Assembly: GCA_030653545.1 (NCBI GenBank)
Contig: JAURZE010000033.1
Coordinates: 62,001 to 126,000, forward strand
Reading direction: 5' to 3'
Length of the DNA: 64,000 bases
Origin: Nitrospira sp.
GTDB lineage: Bacteria; Nitrospirota; Nitrospiria; Nitrospirales; Nitrospiraceae
The notes beneath the pieces were generated by a model, which was given only the letters and a program-made list of their open reading frames with translations, made no database searches and was not told where the DNA came from. Shown here piece by piece: positions 15,239 through 25,254 of the stretch; position 1 is the first letter of the stretch; every line of letters begins with the position of its first letter. Position numbers and translations under genes: made by a program.

Positions 15239-15883
15239 CTAGCCTGAGGCGCCGCCACCGCTGCGGCGGATGAGCTTCAGGAACTCCAGCCTGGTCTGCT
15301 GCTGGGTCCGGAACGCGCCGAGCATAGAACTGCTGACGGCGACCGTGTTCTGTTTTTCCACCCCACGCATCATCATGCACAAGTGACGGGCTTCGACAAC
15401 CACGCCCACGCCATGCGCGTTGAGCTTGGTCTTGAGGGTCTCCGCAATCTGCACGGTAAGCCGTTCTTGCACTTGAAGCCGGCGCGCGAAGGTATCGACA
15501 ATGCGGGGAATCTTGCTAAGGCCAACCACTTTCTTGTTGGGCAAATACCCCACATGTACCTTGCCATAAAAGGGCAACAGGTGGTGTTCGCACATGCTGT
15601 AGAAATCAATGTCTTTCACGATGACCATTTCATCGTACTCAATCGGAAAGAGCGCCCCGTTCAAGAGGTGGTCGATGTCACGGTGATACCCCTGCGTCAT
15701 GAACGCGAGCGCCTTGGCCACGCGCTCGGGAGTCTTGAGCAATCCGTTACGGCCCGGGTTCTCCCCAAGCGCCAACAAGGTCTCGGTGACGAGTGCCTGC
15801 AGCACGCCCAGATCTGCCGGTCGTTCCGCCCCACCCTCATGCTCAACCGGCTTCCGCCGTTGGATCGCTGCTCGCTTGGCCAT
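15239..15883 (-). CDS. folE: GTP cyclohydrolase I
   Basis: FolE converts GTP to 7,8-dihydroneopterin triphosphate, the entry to folate and other pterins. The 214-residue protein has the zinc and catalytic motifs [10 protein letters not shown] (about residue 105) and HLCMMMRGV near the end, plus GLSKIPRIV and QVQERLT. Length is normal with a short basic N-terminal extension. It ends next to the convergent hydrolase and follows the PTPS-family gene at 15893 by 9 bp, so the two form a pterin pair in one transcript. Confidence 0.96.
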   Translation of the reverse strand: MAKRAAIQRRKPVEHEGGAERPADLGVLQALVTETLLALGENPGRNGLLKTPERVAKALAFMTQGYHRDIDHLLNGALFPIEYDEMVIVKDIDFYSMCEHHLLPFYGKVHVGYLPNKKVVGLSKIPRIVDTFARRLQVQERLTVQIAETLKTKLNAHGVGVVVEARHLCMMMRGVEKQNTVAVSSSMLGAFRTQQQTRLEFLKLIRRSGGGASG

Positions 15884-15892
15884 AATGTCTCC

Positions 15893-16333
15893 CTAGGATC
15901 TCGCCGCAACCGAGGCCGACCCCGTGTATTCGAAATAATTGTCCCTCGTCTCGATGACGGCGACTTTCTTCAGTTGCCCTTCCGGAATTTCCGCGACGAG
16001 CAAATCCCAGATCAGTAACACCAGATTTTCCCCTGTCGTTGTCTGCGTAGCAAATCCGGGGTCCTGGTTCAGATCCCGATGATCGAATCGGCTCACAATC
16101 CGGTCGGCGACGATCCGATCAAGCCCATCGATGCCCATCGATCGCCCGCTCTGCGCGGCACCGGGACTCCCGATCGTCACAAGCACCACATAATTATGCC
16201 CGTGCCCGTTGGGATTGTTGCACTTGCCGAAGACCACCCGGTTTTCTTCAACCGATAAATGGTCGGTGTGCAACCGATGTGCGGCGCAGAATCGATACCG
16301 CCTGGTGATGCTGCCCTGTCCCATGCCATCCAC
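15893..16333 (-). CDS. 6-pyruvoyl-tetrahydropterin synthase / 6-carboxy-tetrahydropterin synthase family protein
   Basis: A 146-residue enzyme of the PTPS/QueD family, acting on the FolE product dihydroneopterin triphosphate. Zinc ligands are H in CAAHRLH and HxH in NPNGHGHNY; the catalytic cysteine is in GKCNNPNG. DHRDLNQD, TTGENL and ETRDNYFEYTG complete the family pattern. The GKCNNPNGHGHNY form is more like eukaryotic-type PTPS than classical QueD, so the product could be tetrahydropterin, carboxy-tetrahydropterin for queuosine, or a folate bypass intermediate. Pairing with folE supports a pterin role. Confidence 0.88.
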   Translation of the reverse strand: MDGMGQGSITRRYRFCAAHRLHTDHLSVEENRVVFGKCNNPNGHGHNYVVLVTIGSPGAAQSGRSMGIDGLDRIVADRIVSRFDHRDLNQDPGFATQTTTGENLVLLIWDLLVAEIPEGQLKKVAVIETRDNYFEYTGSASVAARS

Positions 16334-16446
16334 ACTGACATCGATGAAAAAAACGAAGCCAGGATTCCCCTCACGGGCAACCCTGGCTTCGCACTATCTG
16401 AGCACTGTAGGCAGAGTGCGCGTCCTCTTCCTTCCGGTCAATCCGC

Positions 16447-16767
16447 TTAGGCGCTGAAGGAGCTACCGCAGCCGCAGGTCGTCTTGGCTTGCGGATTCTT
16501 GATCGAGAATCCTGAGCCCTGAACGCTGTCGACATAATCGACTTCGGCGCCCTGCAAGAGTGGGGCACTCTGGGAATCCATGATGACCTTCACATCACCT
16601 TTTTCCACGACGGTGTCGTCTTCGCCCATCTTGGACTCAAACGCCATCCCATATTGATAGCCATGGCATCCGCCGCCGCGGACATAGACGCGAAGGCCGA
16701 CCACATCCTTCTCTTCTGCCATGAGCTCTCGGATCTTCTGTTCTGCAACTGCTGAAATAGTAACCAT
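16447..16767 (-). CDS. erpA: Iron-sulfur cluster carrier of the HesB/IscA/ErpA family
   Basis: A 106-residue A-type carrier that delivers Fe-S clusters to apoproteins. The three conserved cysteines are in GGGCHGYQYG (about residue 38) and CGCGSSF near the C-terminus. AGGAGGAAG precedes the ATG at 16767; an upstream start at 16797 is rejected. It lies just downstream of the ferredoxin and nuoF genes, both Fe-S proteins, so it may serve them. The paralog name (ErpA, IscA or SufA) is a best guess. Confidence 0.9.
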   Translation of the reverse strand: MVTISAVAEQKIRELMAEEKDVVGLRVYVRGGGCHGYQYGMAFESKMGEDDTVVEKGDVKVIMDSQSAPLLQGAEVDYVDSVQGSGFSIKNPQAKTTCGCGSSFSA

Positions 16768-16831
16768 TGTCTTCCTCCTGTATCTCCAGATCCGCAACCT
16801 GCGATCCGGGTTGGCTTAGTGTAACACCTCT

Positions 16832-17194
16832 CTACCGAATATCAACTCCCTGCGCCTCTGATTGTATGGCTGAAGGCTCCTCAAACTTAGGATCCGCAAA
16901 CTTGGACTCCGGAACCCGCACGACGACATCGCCCAACACTCTCGCCTGACAGCCCAGTCGATGCCATGGTTCACTCAAGTTTTCCCGATCCAGCAAATCC
17001 TGCTCGTCGAAGTCGATCTCGGACAGCTGATCACGGCCGGACTGCACCTCAACCCGGCAGGTCGTGCAGGACGCATTGCCCCCGCAATCGTGATTCAGCG
17101 AGAACCCCAACTCCTTGGCGGCATCCAGTAAGGTCAGGTTTCTGGTCACCGTGCCGCTTTTCCCTTGGGGATGGATGAAAGTCACGCGCGGCAT
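16832..17194 (-). CDS. 2Fe-2S ferredoxin
   Basis: A 120-residue ferredoxin of the adrenodoxin/plant-type fold. Cluster ligands are in CGGNASCTTC (C-x5-C-x2-C, about residues 37-46) and LGCQARV (about 82). A 25-residue acidic/neutral tail follows the fold. It is encoded 9 bp after nuoF in the same direction and may exchange electrons with the NuoF protein, in place of the NuoE/NuoG partners, which are absent here. That coupling is inferred from gene order. Confidence 0.93.
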   Translation of the reverse strand: MPRVTFIHPQGKSGTVTRNLTLLDAAKELGFSLNHDCGGNASCTTCRVEVQSGRDQLSEIDFDEQDLLDRENLSEPWHRLGCQARVLGDVVVRVPESKFADPKFEEPSAIQSEAQGVDIR

Positions 17195-17203
17195 AATCGA
17201 ACC

Positions 17204-18496
17204 TTATACCCCCACCGGCGACGGCTTGAACGGACAACGCTGCAACCGGAGATGCTCTTCGTACTCTTTCTGGAACAACTTCACGCTACTCTGCACCAGG
17301 ACCGCGGCACCGGTCACCAGGGTGCAGTAGCCGGTCCCCTTCACGAAACCGCAGAGCTGCAACAGGCTATCCATATCTTTTTGCGTACCCTGGCCCTCTT
17401 CGATCTTCGCCATCAATGTGGCCAGATTGTTCGTCCCCATCCGGCAAGGCGGACATTGCCCGCAGCTCTCACCCTTGAAAAAATTCGAGTATTTCAGCGT
17501 CGCCGCCACCATGCAGGTCGCATCGTCGATCACAATCGTTCCCGCACTGCCCAATCCTGTTCCAGCTTTCTTGAGCGAATCGAAGTCCATCTGCAAATCA
17601 AGCTGATCGGCCGTGACCATCGAGAAGGCCGGGCCACCGGGGAATACGGCCTTGATCTGCCGACCGCCCTTGACGCCGCCGCCGCACTTCTCGATCAGTT
17701 CACGGATGGTCACGCCCATCGGCATTTCATAGACCCCCGGGCGATTCACCGATCCGCTCAGCGAGAACATCATCGTACCGGGACATTTCTCCGTTCCAAC
17801 CTGCGTAAACCAGGATGCGCCCTTATACAGAATCCGCGGGATGTTACAGAGCGTCTCCACATTGTTCACTAATGTCGGCTTCCCGTAGAGGCCGAAATCC
17901 GTGGGATAAAACGGTGGTTTCTGACGGGGCATGGCCGGACGGCCTTGCATCGACTCCAACATCGCGGTTTCTTCACCGGCCACATAGCTCCCGTGGCCTT
18001 CGAATACCTGCAGTTCGACGTCGTACCCCTTCCCCAGCACATTCTTCCCTACCAGCCCTCGCGCCTTGGCCTCAGCCAACGCCTTCTTCAGGTTCTCCCG
18101 TTCTTCTTCGTATTCGTGGTTCACATAAATGAATGCGGCTTTGGCTTGAACGGTATGGGCGGCAATCAGGCACCCTTCGATCAATTGGTGGGGAAGCGTC
18201 TTGAGTAAGTATCGATCCTTGAACGTTCCCGGCTCATGCTCACCGGCATTACAGACAAAATAGTGTTCCTTCACTCGATGATTGAGAACCTTGTCCCATT
18301 TGACCCCGGTCGGGAATCCGGCGCCGCCCCGGCCTCGCAGCCCGGCCTTCTTCAACTCGGCCACGACATCGTCGGCCTTGAAGCCGTCGACACACCGCTT
18401 CCACGCCTCATAGCCTCCCACCTTGAGATATCCTTCGATCTCCCAGGGTGCGCCCTCAAGCTTCTGGACTAGACGGGGTTCAGTCGCAATGGACAT
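17204..18496 (-). CDS. nuoF: NADH-oxidising flavoprotein subunit (NuoF/HoxF-type)
   Basis: A 430-residue flavoprotein that takes electrons from NADH through FMN to a 4Fe-4S cluster. GLRGRGGAGFPTGVKW (about residues 52-67) is the FMN/NADH loop. The cluster site is SCGQCPPCRMG with a fourth cysteine in LCGFVKGTGYC. The usual NADExEPGTFKDR reads NAGEHEPGTFKDR here (residues 83-95), replacing a conserved aspartate by glycine. AAGGAA precedes the ATG at 18496. Genes for NuoE or NuoG are not adjacent; the next gene is a 2Fe-2S ferredoxin. It may belong to a stand-alone NAD(H):ferredoxin module rather than to complex I. Confidence 0.92.
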   Translation of the reverse strand: MSIATEPRLVQKLEGAPWEIEGYLKVGGYEAWKRCVDGFKADDVVAELKKAGLRGRGGAGFPTGVKWDKVLNHRVKEHYFVCNAGEHEPGTFKDRYLLKTLPHQLIEGCLIAAHTVQAKAAFIYVNHEYEEERENLKKALAEAKARGLVGKNVLGKGYDVELQVFEGHGSYVAGEETAMLESMQGRPAMPRQKPPFYPTDFGLYGKPTLVNNVETLCNIPRILYKGASWFTQVGTEKCPGTMMFSLSGSVNRPGVYEMPMGVTIRELIEKCGGGVKGGRQIKAVFPGGPAFSMVTADQLDLQMDFDSLKKAGTGLGSAGTIVIDDATCMVAATLKYSNFFKGESCGQCPPCRMGTNNLATLMAKIEEGQGTQKDMDSLLQLCGFVKGTGYCTLVTGAAVLVQSSVKLFQKEYEEHLRLQRCPFKPSPVGV

Positions 18497-18721
18497 AGAC
18501 GTTCCTTCGAAAAAATCCGCGAGTTTAGAAGTCGTACTATACGGCTGACTACGCGTCTCCGTCAAGGCAACTCATGGGGAATAGGCCTGAATCTCAAGCA
18601 GTTAGGGCAAGGGCCCTATGGTCTTGGTAGGCATGTAGGGCAATCGGGGGAGGGGTTCCGACAAGAGAGATCCATTTCGCCGGCCGGGCTTTCCCGGACC
18701 GGCGACTTGGCGAAAACCAAA

Positions 18722-19309
18722 CTACTTGAGATGGCTGCCGGCCCCCATGAAAAACAGCATGGGAATCGACAACATGAAGTTCACCCGGGATGCGAGGAGG
18801 GCCGTCCTCCCCCATTGCGCCATTTCAGCCGGCGGCGGGGTCCCCTGCGCCGCTGCCGTCACGGCTGCGATGATTTTTTTCTGGTTCGGCCAGATGATCG
18901 CATGGACATTGGCCATCATAATGAGACCCAGCAGTCCGCCGATTCCCAGCGCAATGGCGCCGGTGCCGCCTTTGGCGTACATATACCCGTACAGCCCGAT
19001 GCCCGCCAGCACGGTGACCGATGCCCCATGGCGGAACCAGTTGAGCGCCGCCGGCATGAGCTTCGGAATCACGATATTTTTCGTGGGGCCATCGAGGCTC
19101 TTAAGGAACCCGGCGTTGATCAGGTTAAAGAAATACAAGATCCCGATCCAGGTGATGCCCGCGAGGAAGTGCACCCAGCGCATAATTATCCCGATCCAAT
19201 CGACTTCACCTGCGCCGACCCCGGACATACCGAGAAACACCCCTATCAAAACGACGGCCAGCGCGAATCCCGCACCGATCGTCTGCATCGGATCTTCAAG
19301 AAATTTCAT
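18722..19309 (-). CDS. PuuD-like integral membrane protein without cytochrome domain
   Basis: A 195-residue membrane protein with about four or five helices, resembling the N-terminal membrane part of urate hydroxylase PuuD (Urate_ox_N family): RWVHFLAGITWIGILYFFNL, NWFRHGASVTVL, NVHAIIWPNQKKII. Classical PuuD carries a C-terminal cytochrome c domain; none is present, and no purine-degradation gene is nearby. Histidines in WVHF, RHGA and NVHA could ligate heme, as in related quinone-linked membrane proteins. The function is unknown; a respiratory-chain role is a guess. Confidence 0.75.
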   Translation of the reverse strand: MKFLEDPMQTIGAGFALAVVLIGVFLGMSGVGAGEVDWIGIIMRWVHFLAGITWIGILYFFNLINAGFLKSLDGPTKNIVIPKLMPAALNWFRHGASVTVLAGIGLYGYMYAKGGTGAIALGIGGLLGLIMMANVHAIIWPNQKKIIAAVTAAAQGTPPPAEMAQWGRTALLASRVNFMLSIPMLFFMGAGSHLK

Positions 19310-19406
19310 AGTTCCCTCTCCTCACACGGTTTATTATTCGACTGCACGTGATGCTGCAGCCCCTTCACAGTCGTCACGCCACCGGCACAATACCGGCACA
19401 CTGACA

Positions 19407-20345
<939 letters not shown>

Positions 20346-20424
20346 CTTCACACCTCAGCTCCTAAGTCTTGGCCCCTTCTCTCTCCACTCCCCATGCTTC
20401 TTGACGGGTTCACTGCATCCTTCC

Positions 20425-20496
20425 CTGTGCGCATGCACCGAGCGCCGCCCGCACCAGTTCGTCCATCCATCAATCCCGCGCGCGTGTCACGAGCAC
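20425..20496 (-). repeat. Diverged copy of the GTGCTCG-N4-AYGYGCG repeat pair
   Basis: On the minus strand GTGCTCGTGACACGCGCG (20496-20479) and GGCGCTCGGTGCATGCGCACAG (20446-20425) match the paired motifs seen at 25.2-26.0 kb and 39.4 kb. The copy is degenerate and lacks long flanking arms. It fills most of the gap between mdh and the hypothetical gene at 20516. Confidence 0.45.
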
Positions 20497-20515
20497 GACG
20501 GATGCGCTGAACCTG

Positions 20516-20926
20516 TCAATGCCCTCCCTCGTGCTCTGTCCAACCCGCCACCTTGAAATTGATCGTGCACACAAAATTATCCCCGTCATAGAAATTGACC
20601 TTGATCTTCTTCTTGCCGTAGGTCGCCGACAGGAACGCTTCAGGATCGTCCACCAGGGCCTGATACCCGCCTGCCGGATACTCGCCCAGGTCGTGAAAGA
20701 CCACGATCATCCCGACCTTGACCTCTTGAAGAATCTTGACCCAACAGCGCGGATAGACCTCCCAGAATTTGGCGTCGATCATGTCCTTGGTGGGCTCCTG
20801 ACGATCCTCACCAGGAACCACCGGCTGGCCGAACTTCGCCAGCCGACGGACATAGGGATATTGATGCCCCGTAAACAATTTATAGAGCCACGGCGGAACC
20901 GCGGGTCGCGCAGATGTATCGGACAT
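20516..20926 (-). CDS. Conserved-looking hypothetical protein next to norD-like gene
   Basis: A 136-residue soluble protein not recognised. It begins with a proline-rich part and PWLYKLFTGHQYPYVRRLAK, and ends with a probable beta-rich domain (KIKVNFYDGDNFVCTINFKV). The end is histidine-rich (TEHEGGH). No signal peptide or membrane segment. It follows the NorD-like gene by only 4 bp in the same direction, so it is co-transcribed and may act with the NorD/NorQ chaperone system or its client. Confidence 0.7.
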   Translation of the reverse strand: MSDTSARPAVPPWLYKLFTGHQYPYVRRLAKFGQPVVPGEDRQEPTKDMIDAKFWEVYPRCWVKILQEVKVGMIVVFHDLGEYPAGGYQALVDDPEAFLSATYGKKKIKVNFYDGDNFVCTINFKVAGWTEHEGGH

Positions 20927-20930
20927 AGGC

Positions 20931-23900
20931 CTACGTCGTCAATCGTTGATAAATTCGTGGTAACCGGGCCGGCAAAGACTCCACCCGGTCGATCACGGCA
21001 AACCGTACATCGCCATACATACGCCGAACATACGCATCGGCCTCCCGGTCGATCGTGACACAGAAGGGATCGATCCCGGCCTGACGCGCCTCACGGAGGG
21101 CGGCCTTGGTATCCTCGAGCGAATAGTCGTCTTTGTAGTCCCCGTCCAAAGGACGGCCGTCACTGACCAGGACCAGTAATTTCGTCCTGGCCTCACAGGC
21201 TCGCAGCTTCGCTGTCGCATGGCGGATAGCCGCGCCGTCACGGTTCTGCTGCCTCGGCACCAAACCGCCCAGCCGATGTGCTGTTGCCCGCCCCAAGGGC
21301 TCGTCGAACTCTTTCACAATCGAGAACTCGACCTGCGCCCGCCCCTGTCCGGAATAGGCATACACCCCGTACTGGTCACCGACCGCCTCCAGCGCTTCGC
21401 ACAGAAGTACCAGACTTTCCTTCTCGATGTCGATCACCCGCCGCCCGCTGTCGAGTTGCCGGCTGGTTGACCCGCTGACATCCACAAGAAATGCCACGGC
21501 TACATCGCGCTCTTTCTTCTCATGCCGGACGTAGATACGATCGCTGCCTTCCATGCCGGCCTGCTGCTCCGCAACCCGACGGACCAGCGCATCGATATCC
21601 AAATCCTCGCCGTCGGCCTGCGCCGCCGTACGCCGGAATGCCGGGGGACGGAGACCTTCAAAAAACCGGCGGAGCGACTTAACCGCGCTTCGATGCGTCG
21701 AGAGCGCCGCCTCGACGGCCTCATCCGACCCGGATTCAGCCGGCTGCTCCACTACCTGACACCACTGCACACGATAGTCCTGGATCGTCACATCCCATTC
21801 CGGATACCGGATCCGTTTCGCCCCAGGACCGCCGGCCTCTTCCAATGGCCGTTCCTCTACCGGCAACGCGAGCAGCTCATCCACAACCGCGGGTAGCGCA
21901 CGTCCGCCGCCCATCACGTCGCTCATTGTCTCGTGCCGTTCACCGCCTGAACGCTGCTGGCCGCCTTGCTCCTTGGACCCACCGCCGCCGCTGGCCACAC
22001 GTTCGCCGGGAGCCTGCCCCTCGGCATCTGTATCCTTTTGCCCCGGCGCCTGATCCCGCGAAATGAACTCGGGATTCATCTCTCCCCGGTACACCCAATT
22101 GGTCATCGGACGATAGGGATCGCCGGTTTCTTCGGACCCCGTCGGCCCCACGCCCATTTCTTCCGCAACTTCCTGAACCGGATCACCCTGAATCATTTCA
22201 GCCTTGGGCGCTAACAGCTCCTCCATACGGACATACACCGCATGGACAAGACGCACGGTATCCCCCGCGGACGACCCCGGCGCCAACACCGGAGCGCACA
22301 TCGACCAGAGCGACGCCACTTCTCCCTGGACCGCCCGAGGCACCGCCGATTCAACTGATTCGCCAGTCGAGAGCCGCAGGAGACAATCGACGAGCAGTTC
22401 CTTCACCGTCAGTCCGTGCGCCGGATCGCGCGGGGTCACCGCCTCGCCCGCGACACGCTGAAGATCCCGTTGAAGGCCGGGATATTCCCGCTGCAAATGG
22501 GCCTCGACCCGCGCATCCTCCAGGACAGTCCACAGATCTTGAATCAAACGCGGGTGCGGATAGAGCCGAAACAACGCAGCCAGCGACGCCGGGTACTGCG
22601 GGCCGCGCCCATACCGGTCACAGACGGCCGTCACGACATCCTGAAGCAAGTCCAGGGTGAGACGATAGGTCCCGAACTCGATATGCCCCGCCTCATGCGC
22701 CGCCATCACCAGATAGAGCCGTACATTCTCATCGTAGGACTGATATTTCCTGAGCAGCGCTGGAAGCGCGATGGTCCTCCCATCGGCACTGACCGTGGCG
22801 CGAGCCGGAATATCCGTCACCGTCTCCGGCAGGGCCTGAATCTGTACGTCCGACCCGCAGAGCCCTTGCACAAATAATTTGACCGTCCTGGCGACTTGCC
22901 GCAACGGCACACCGCTTAAGGCCTGCTCTACCGACGCCAGCGCCCGCTGCGACTCCAACCCGAAATACGCCCGAGCGCCATCGATACTATAGGCGAGCAC
23001 TTCCATGCCGGCTTTGAACCAGTTCTCAAATCGCGTAACCGCTTCGGCTGAAGCTCCGATCATGCCCACGATCTCCGGAGCGCGCCGCAGATACGCCAGC
23101 GTCGTCGCCGCATCCCGTTCAGCAATCAATCCCCCGTACTGCACCACTTTGAGTTGCCACTCGACCGAGGACAAGGTCCGCAGTAATGCCGGCGCTTCCG
23201 CAAGCCAGGCAATCGCCGACTCCGGCGACTGTTCCGCGATCAACGCGCCGAGCGACAAGACTTTCGGGCGCAGCGCCGGCTGCTCCAAATCACCGAGGAT
23301 CGCAGGGCTGGTCCGGAGAAACTCCAACGTCCCCAGATAGTCGGGGTTCCCGATCGCATTCGGCTGAATCAGCTTCATCCCGAACCCGACCCACTGTCGC
23401 ACCTCACTCAGCGGCAGGACCGGCGCGATGGCGGCGAGCTGCCGGATATACTCCAGCCCCACCACCACATCGACCTGCGTCAACTCCACCCCGATTTCAA
23501 GCCACGGCGGTAACTGCTCCGCGGGAATCACGTCGAGAAGCAGCGGCGCCGTCCGGAGATATTCCAAAGTCACATTGGCATCTTGTTCGGCCAGTTCGGC
23601 CCCGACCGCGAGAATCACGCTGCGGGCCGCCGGCTGGTCCACCACCCCCAGAATGCGCGGGCTTTCCTTAAAATACTTCAAGGCAGACGCACCGGAGGAT
23701 TCGACCAGGACAATCCCAAGATTGAGCCAGGGCAGAACCGGCGCAAGACCGGCACGGCGCGCTAATTCGGGCAGCGCCTCGACCGCAGCGCATCCGACCT
23801 TTTCAGACACATCGGTCAGTTCCTCCAAGAGTGACAGGACCGCCGCCACCGGCTCCGGCTTGCCGCCGAGTGCGCTCAATTGAGCGACCAGCTGCTCAGC

Positions 23901-23966
23901 CGAGGCCTGCCCCAGGTCGCCGCTCAACCGATTGATCAACTCTGTGGTCGCGTGAGAATCCGCCAT
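20931..23966 (-). CDS. norD: Very long NorD/CbbO-like VWA protein with N-terminal helical repeats
   Basis: A 1011-residue cytoplasmic protein. Residues about 60-310 hold six similar units with the core YLRxAPxIL (for example KYFKESPRIL, EYLRTAPLLL, EFLRTSPAIL, AYLRRAPEIV). Residues 424-428 read HEAGH, a zinc-protease-like motif seen in this family. A low-complexity linker follows (about 640-685). The VWA domain has the MIDAS motif DVSGSTS at about 829-835. NorD/CbbO proteins work with a NorQ/CbbQ AAA+ ring to insert metal or remodel enzymes such as NO reductase or Rubisco. The partner NorQ is at 26782, about 2.8 kb away on the same strand. The client is not evident. It is longer than usual NorD (about 600-750) because of the repeats. 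Confidence 0.85.
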   Translation of the reverse strand: MADSHATTELINRLSGDLGQASAEQLVAQLSALGGKPEPVAAVLSLLEELTDVSEKVGCAAVEALPELARRAGLAPVLPWLNLGIVLVESSGASALKYFKESPRILGVVDQPAARSVILAVGAELAEQDANVTLEYLRTAPLLLDVIPAEQLPPWLEIGVELTQVDVVVGLEYIRQLAAIAPVLPLSEVRQWVGFGMKLIQPNAIGNPDYLGTLEFLRTSPAILGDLEQPALRPKVLSLGALIAEQSPESAIAWLAEAPALLRTLSSVEWQLKVVQYGGLIAERDAATTLAYLRRAPEIVGMIGASAEAVTRFENWFKAGMEVLAYSIDGARAYFGLESQRALASVEQALSGVPLRQVARTVKLFVQGLCGSDVQIQALPETVTDIPARATVSADGRTIALPALLRKYQSYDENVRLYLVMAAHEAGHIEFGTYRLTLDLLQDVVTAVCDRYGRGPQYPASLAALFRLYPHPRLIQDLWTVLEDARVEAHLQREYPGLQRDLQRVAGEAVTPRDPAHGLTVKELLVDCLLRLSTGESVESAVPRAVQGEVASLWSMCAPVLAPGSSAGDTVRLVHAVYVRMEELLAPKAEMIQGDPVQEVAEEMGVGPTGSEETGDPYRPMTNWVYRGEMNPEFISRDQAPGQKDTDAEGQAPGERVASGGGGSKEQGGQQRSGGERHETMSDVMGGGRALPAVVDELLALPVEERPLEEAGGPGAKRIRYPEWDVTIQDYRVQWCQVVEQPAESGSDEAVEAALSTHRSAVKSLRRFFEGLRPPAFRRTAAQADGEDLDIDALVRRVAEQQAGMEGSDRIYVRHEKKERDVAVAFLVDVSGSTSRQLDSGRRVIDIEKESLVLLCEALEAVGDQYGVYAYSGQGRAQVEFSIVKEFDEPLGRATAHRLGGLVPRQQNRDGAAIRHATAKLRACEARTKLLVLVSDGRPLDGDYKDDYSLEDTKAALREARQAGIDPFCVTIDREADAYVRRMYGDVRFAVIDRVESLPARLPRIYQRLTT

Positions 23967-24081
23967 CGCCCGTTTATCCGGATTGCTGCCAATTTTGCGA
24001 AGTGGTGGATTGTAAAGGACGCCCTGGCGCTTGTAAACTAGCGATTCCTGCTCCGGACGCACCGATCTGAAGGGAGACAGC

Positions 24082-24513
24082 ATGGCCGAGCCCAAGCAAG
24101 AGAGCCTCGAGAAGATGTGGAAATACGTCAAGGGGTTTGCCGAAAAGAGCGGCACCGCGATGCATCCCACTCCTGCCGTCACCGAAGCCGTCGTGAAAGG
24201 GCTGGCGATGCATATCGATGAGCTGGGGAAGCCCCTCTGCCCCTGTAATTTTTACAAGGACAAGCAGGCCGAAGCCAAACTCCGCCGATGGATGTGCGCC
24301 TGCGATGAAATGCAGATCTATAAATACTGCCACTGCCTCCTGTTTGTGCGGGAAGACGGCATGCCGATTACCGAATATCTCCCAGAAGGCCATGAGGGAC
24401 GGGACATCTACGGGCTCATCACCGATCCGACCCCCGACAAAGGCCGCGCCTTGAAACATAAGGCTGTCGCAGCACCTGCGCCTCCCGACGAACCCGCGCC
24501 TGCGTCCAAATGA
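24082..24513 (+). CDS. Ferredoxin:thioredoxin reductase catalytic subunit
   Basis: A 143-residue protein with the exact cysteine spacing of the FTR catalytic (beta) chain: C53-P-C55, then 16 residues, C72-A-C74, 8 residues, C83-H-C85. These bind a 4Fe-4S cluster next to a redox disulfide and reduce thioredoxin with electrons from ferredoxin. The middle pair is CAC, not the CPC of plant FTR. A proline/alanine-rich tail follows. No variable (alpha) subunit is encoded, as in most non-photosynthetic bacteria. The 2Fe-2S ferredoxin at 16832 could be an electron donor, but that is speculative. The stop overlaps the next gene (ATGA). Confidence 0.92.
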   Translation: MAEPKQESLEKMWKYVKGFAEKSGTAMHPTPAVTEAVVKGLAMHIDELGKPLCPCNFYKDKQAEAKLRRWMCACDEMQIYKYCHCLLFVREDGMPITEYLPEGHEGRDIYGLITDPTPDKGRALKHKAVAAPAPPDEPAPASK

Positions 24514-25127
24514 CCACCGTACGACCAGGCCAGCGTCTCTCGCTCGGGGTAGCGGTGCTGTTTCTGGCCAGCGGCATCTGGCTGAGTCACGGGGCTGCCG
24601 TGGAATCGAACCCCACAGCTCCTCCGGCATTCAATGAAAAGGAATTTTCCGCCTATAAACAAAAAGGCCATGGCACATTGGCAGGCCAAGCTTTCCTCGG
24701 GGCCTCGTCAGGGAAAGCCGTCACACAGGCCGGTGTACCGGTTCATCTCATTCCTCTTACGAGATACACACGCTATTGGTTCGACCACAGCGTAAGAGCT
24801 ACCACCTGTTCGTCACCGAGTGATCCGGTGGCAACCGATGCCACAGCGGTAACACGCCAGCCCTTGAATTGCGCCCACGAAGCCCTCCGGCAACTGGAGC
24901 AGGATAAACGCATCCTCCCCTATCTCCGCACCACCAGAGCCAATCCGACCGGCCACTTCTGGTTCACCAAAATTCCGGCCGGCCGCTACTACATCGTCAG
25001 TGCGATCGAGGGGAGTTCACAAAAAGAAGACGGACCGGCAGGAATCGCATGGCTGAATATAGATCTTGAGGCTGGAGAAAAAGCGACCAATCTCGTCGTC
25101 ACCGACTGTAAATCCAGCCTGTGCTAG
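24510..25127 (+). CDS. Exported protein with carboxypeptidase-regulatory-like fold
   Basis: A 205-residue protein with a signal peptide (LSLGVAVLFLASGIWLSHGAA). The mature part starts its domain at GQAFLGASSGKAVTQAGVPVHL and ends with GHFWFTKIPAGRYYIVSAIE and INLDLEAGEKATN-type strands, the pattern of CarboxypepD_reg or transthyretin-like beta sandwiches. Four cysteines could form disulfides. It overlaps the FTR gene by 4 bp, so both are translated together, although one is cytoplasmic and the other exported. No enzymatic motif is seen. Confidence 0.75.
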   Translation: MTTVRPGQRLSLGVAVLFLASGIWLSHGAAVESNPTAPPAFNEKEFSAYKQKGHGTLAGQAFLGASSGKAVTQAGVPVHLIPLTRYTRYWFDHSVRATTCSSPSDPVATDATAVTRQPLNCAHEALRQLEQDKRILPYLRTTRANPTGHFWFTKIPAGRYYIVSAIEGSSQKEDGPAGIAWLNIDLEAGEKATNLVVTDCKSSLC

Positions 25128-25210
25128 TAAAGATTCCCCCGCGCTATCCACGATCCTGCGTTTGCAGATATTTCTTCGCTCTTTTCACTCTCTAGATTCC
25201 GTTGGCGATT

Positions 25211-25239
25211 GGTTTCACTGCGCGCATTGTCCGAGCACC
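25211..25239 (-). repeat. Satellite copy of the GTGCTCG motif next to palindrome A
   Basis: On the minus strand GGTGCTCGGACAATGCGCGC followed by AGTGAAACC. Its counterpart next to palindrome B is at 25851-25881, and it closely matches 39441-39468. It lies about 16 bp outside the 101-bp palindrome at 25255-25355. Confidence 0.7.
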
Positions 25240-25254
25240 CCAATCACTCACTAT

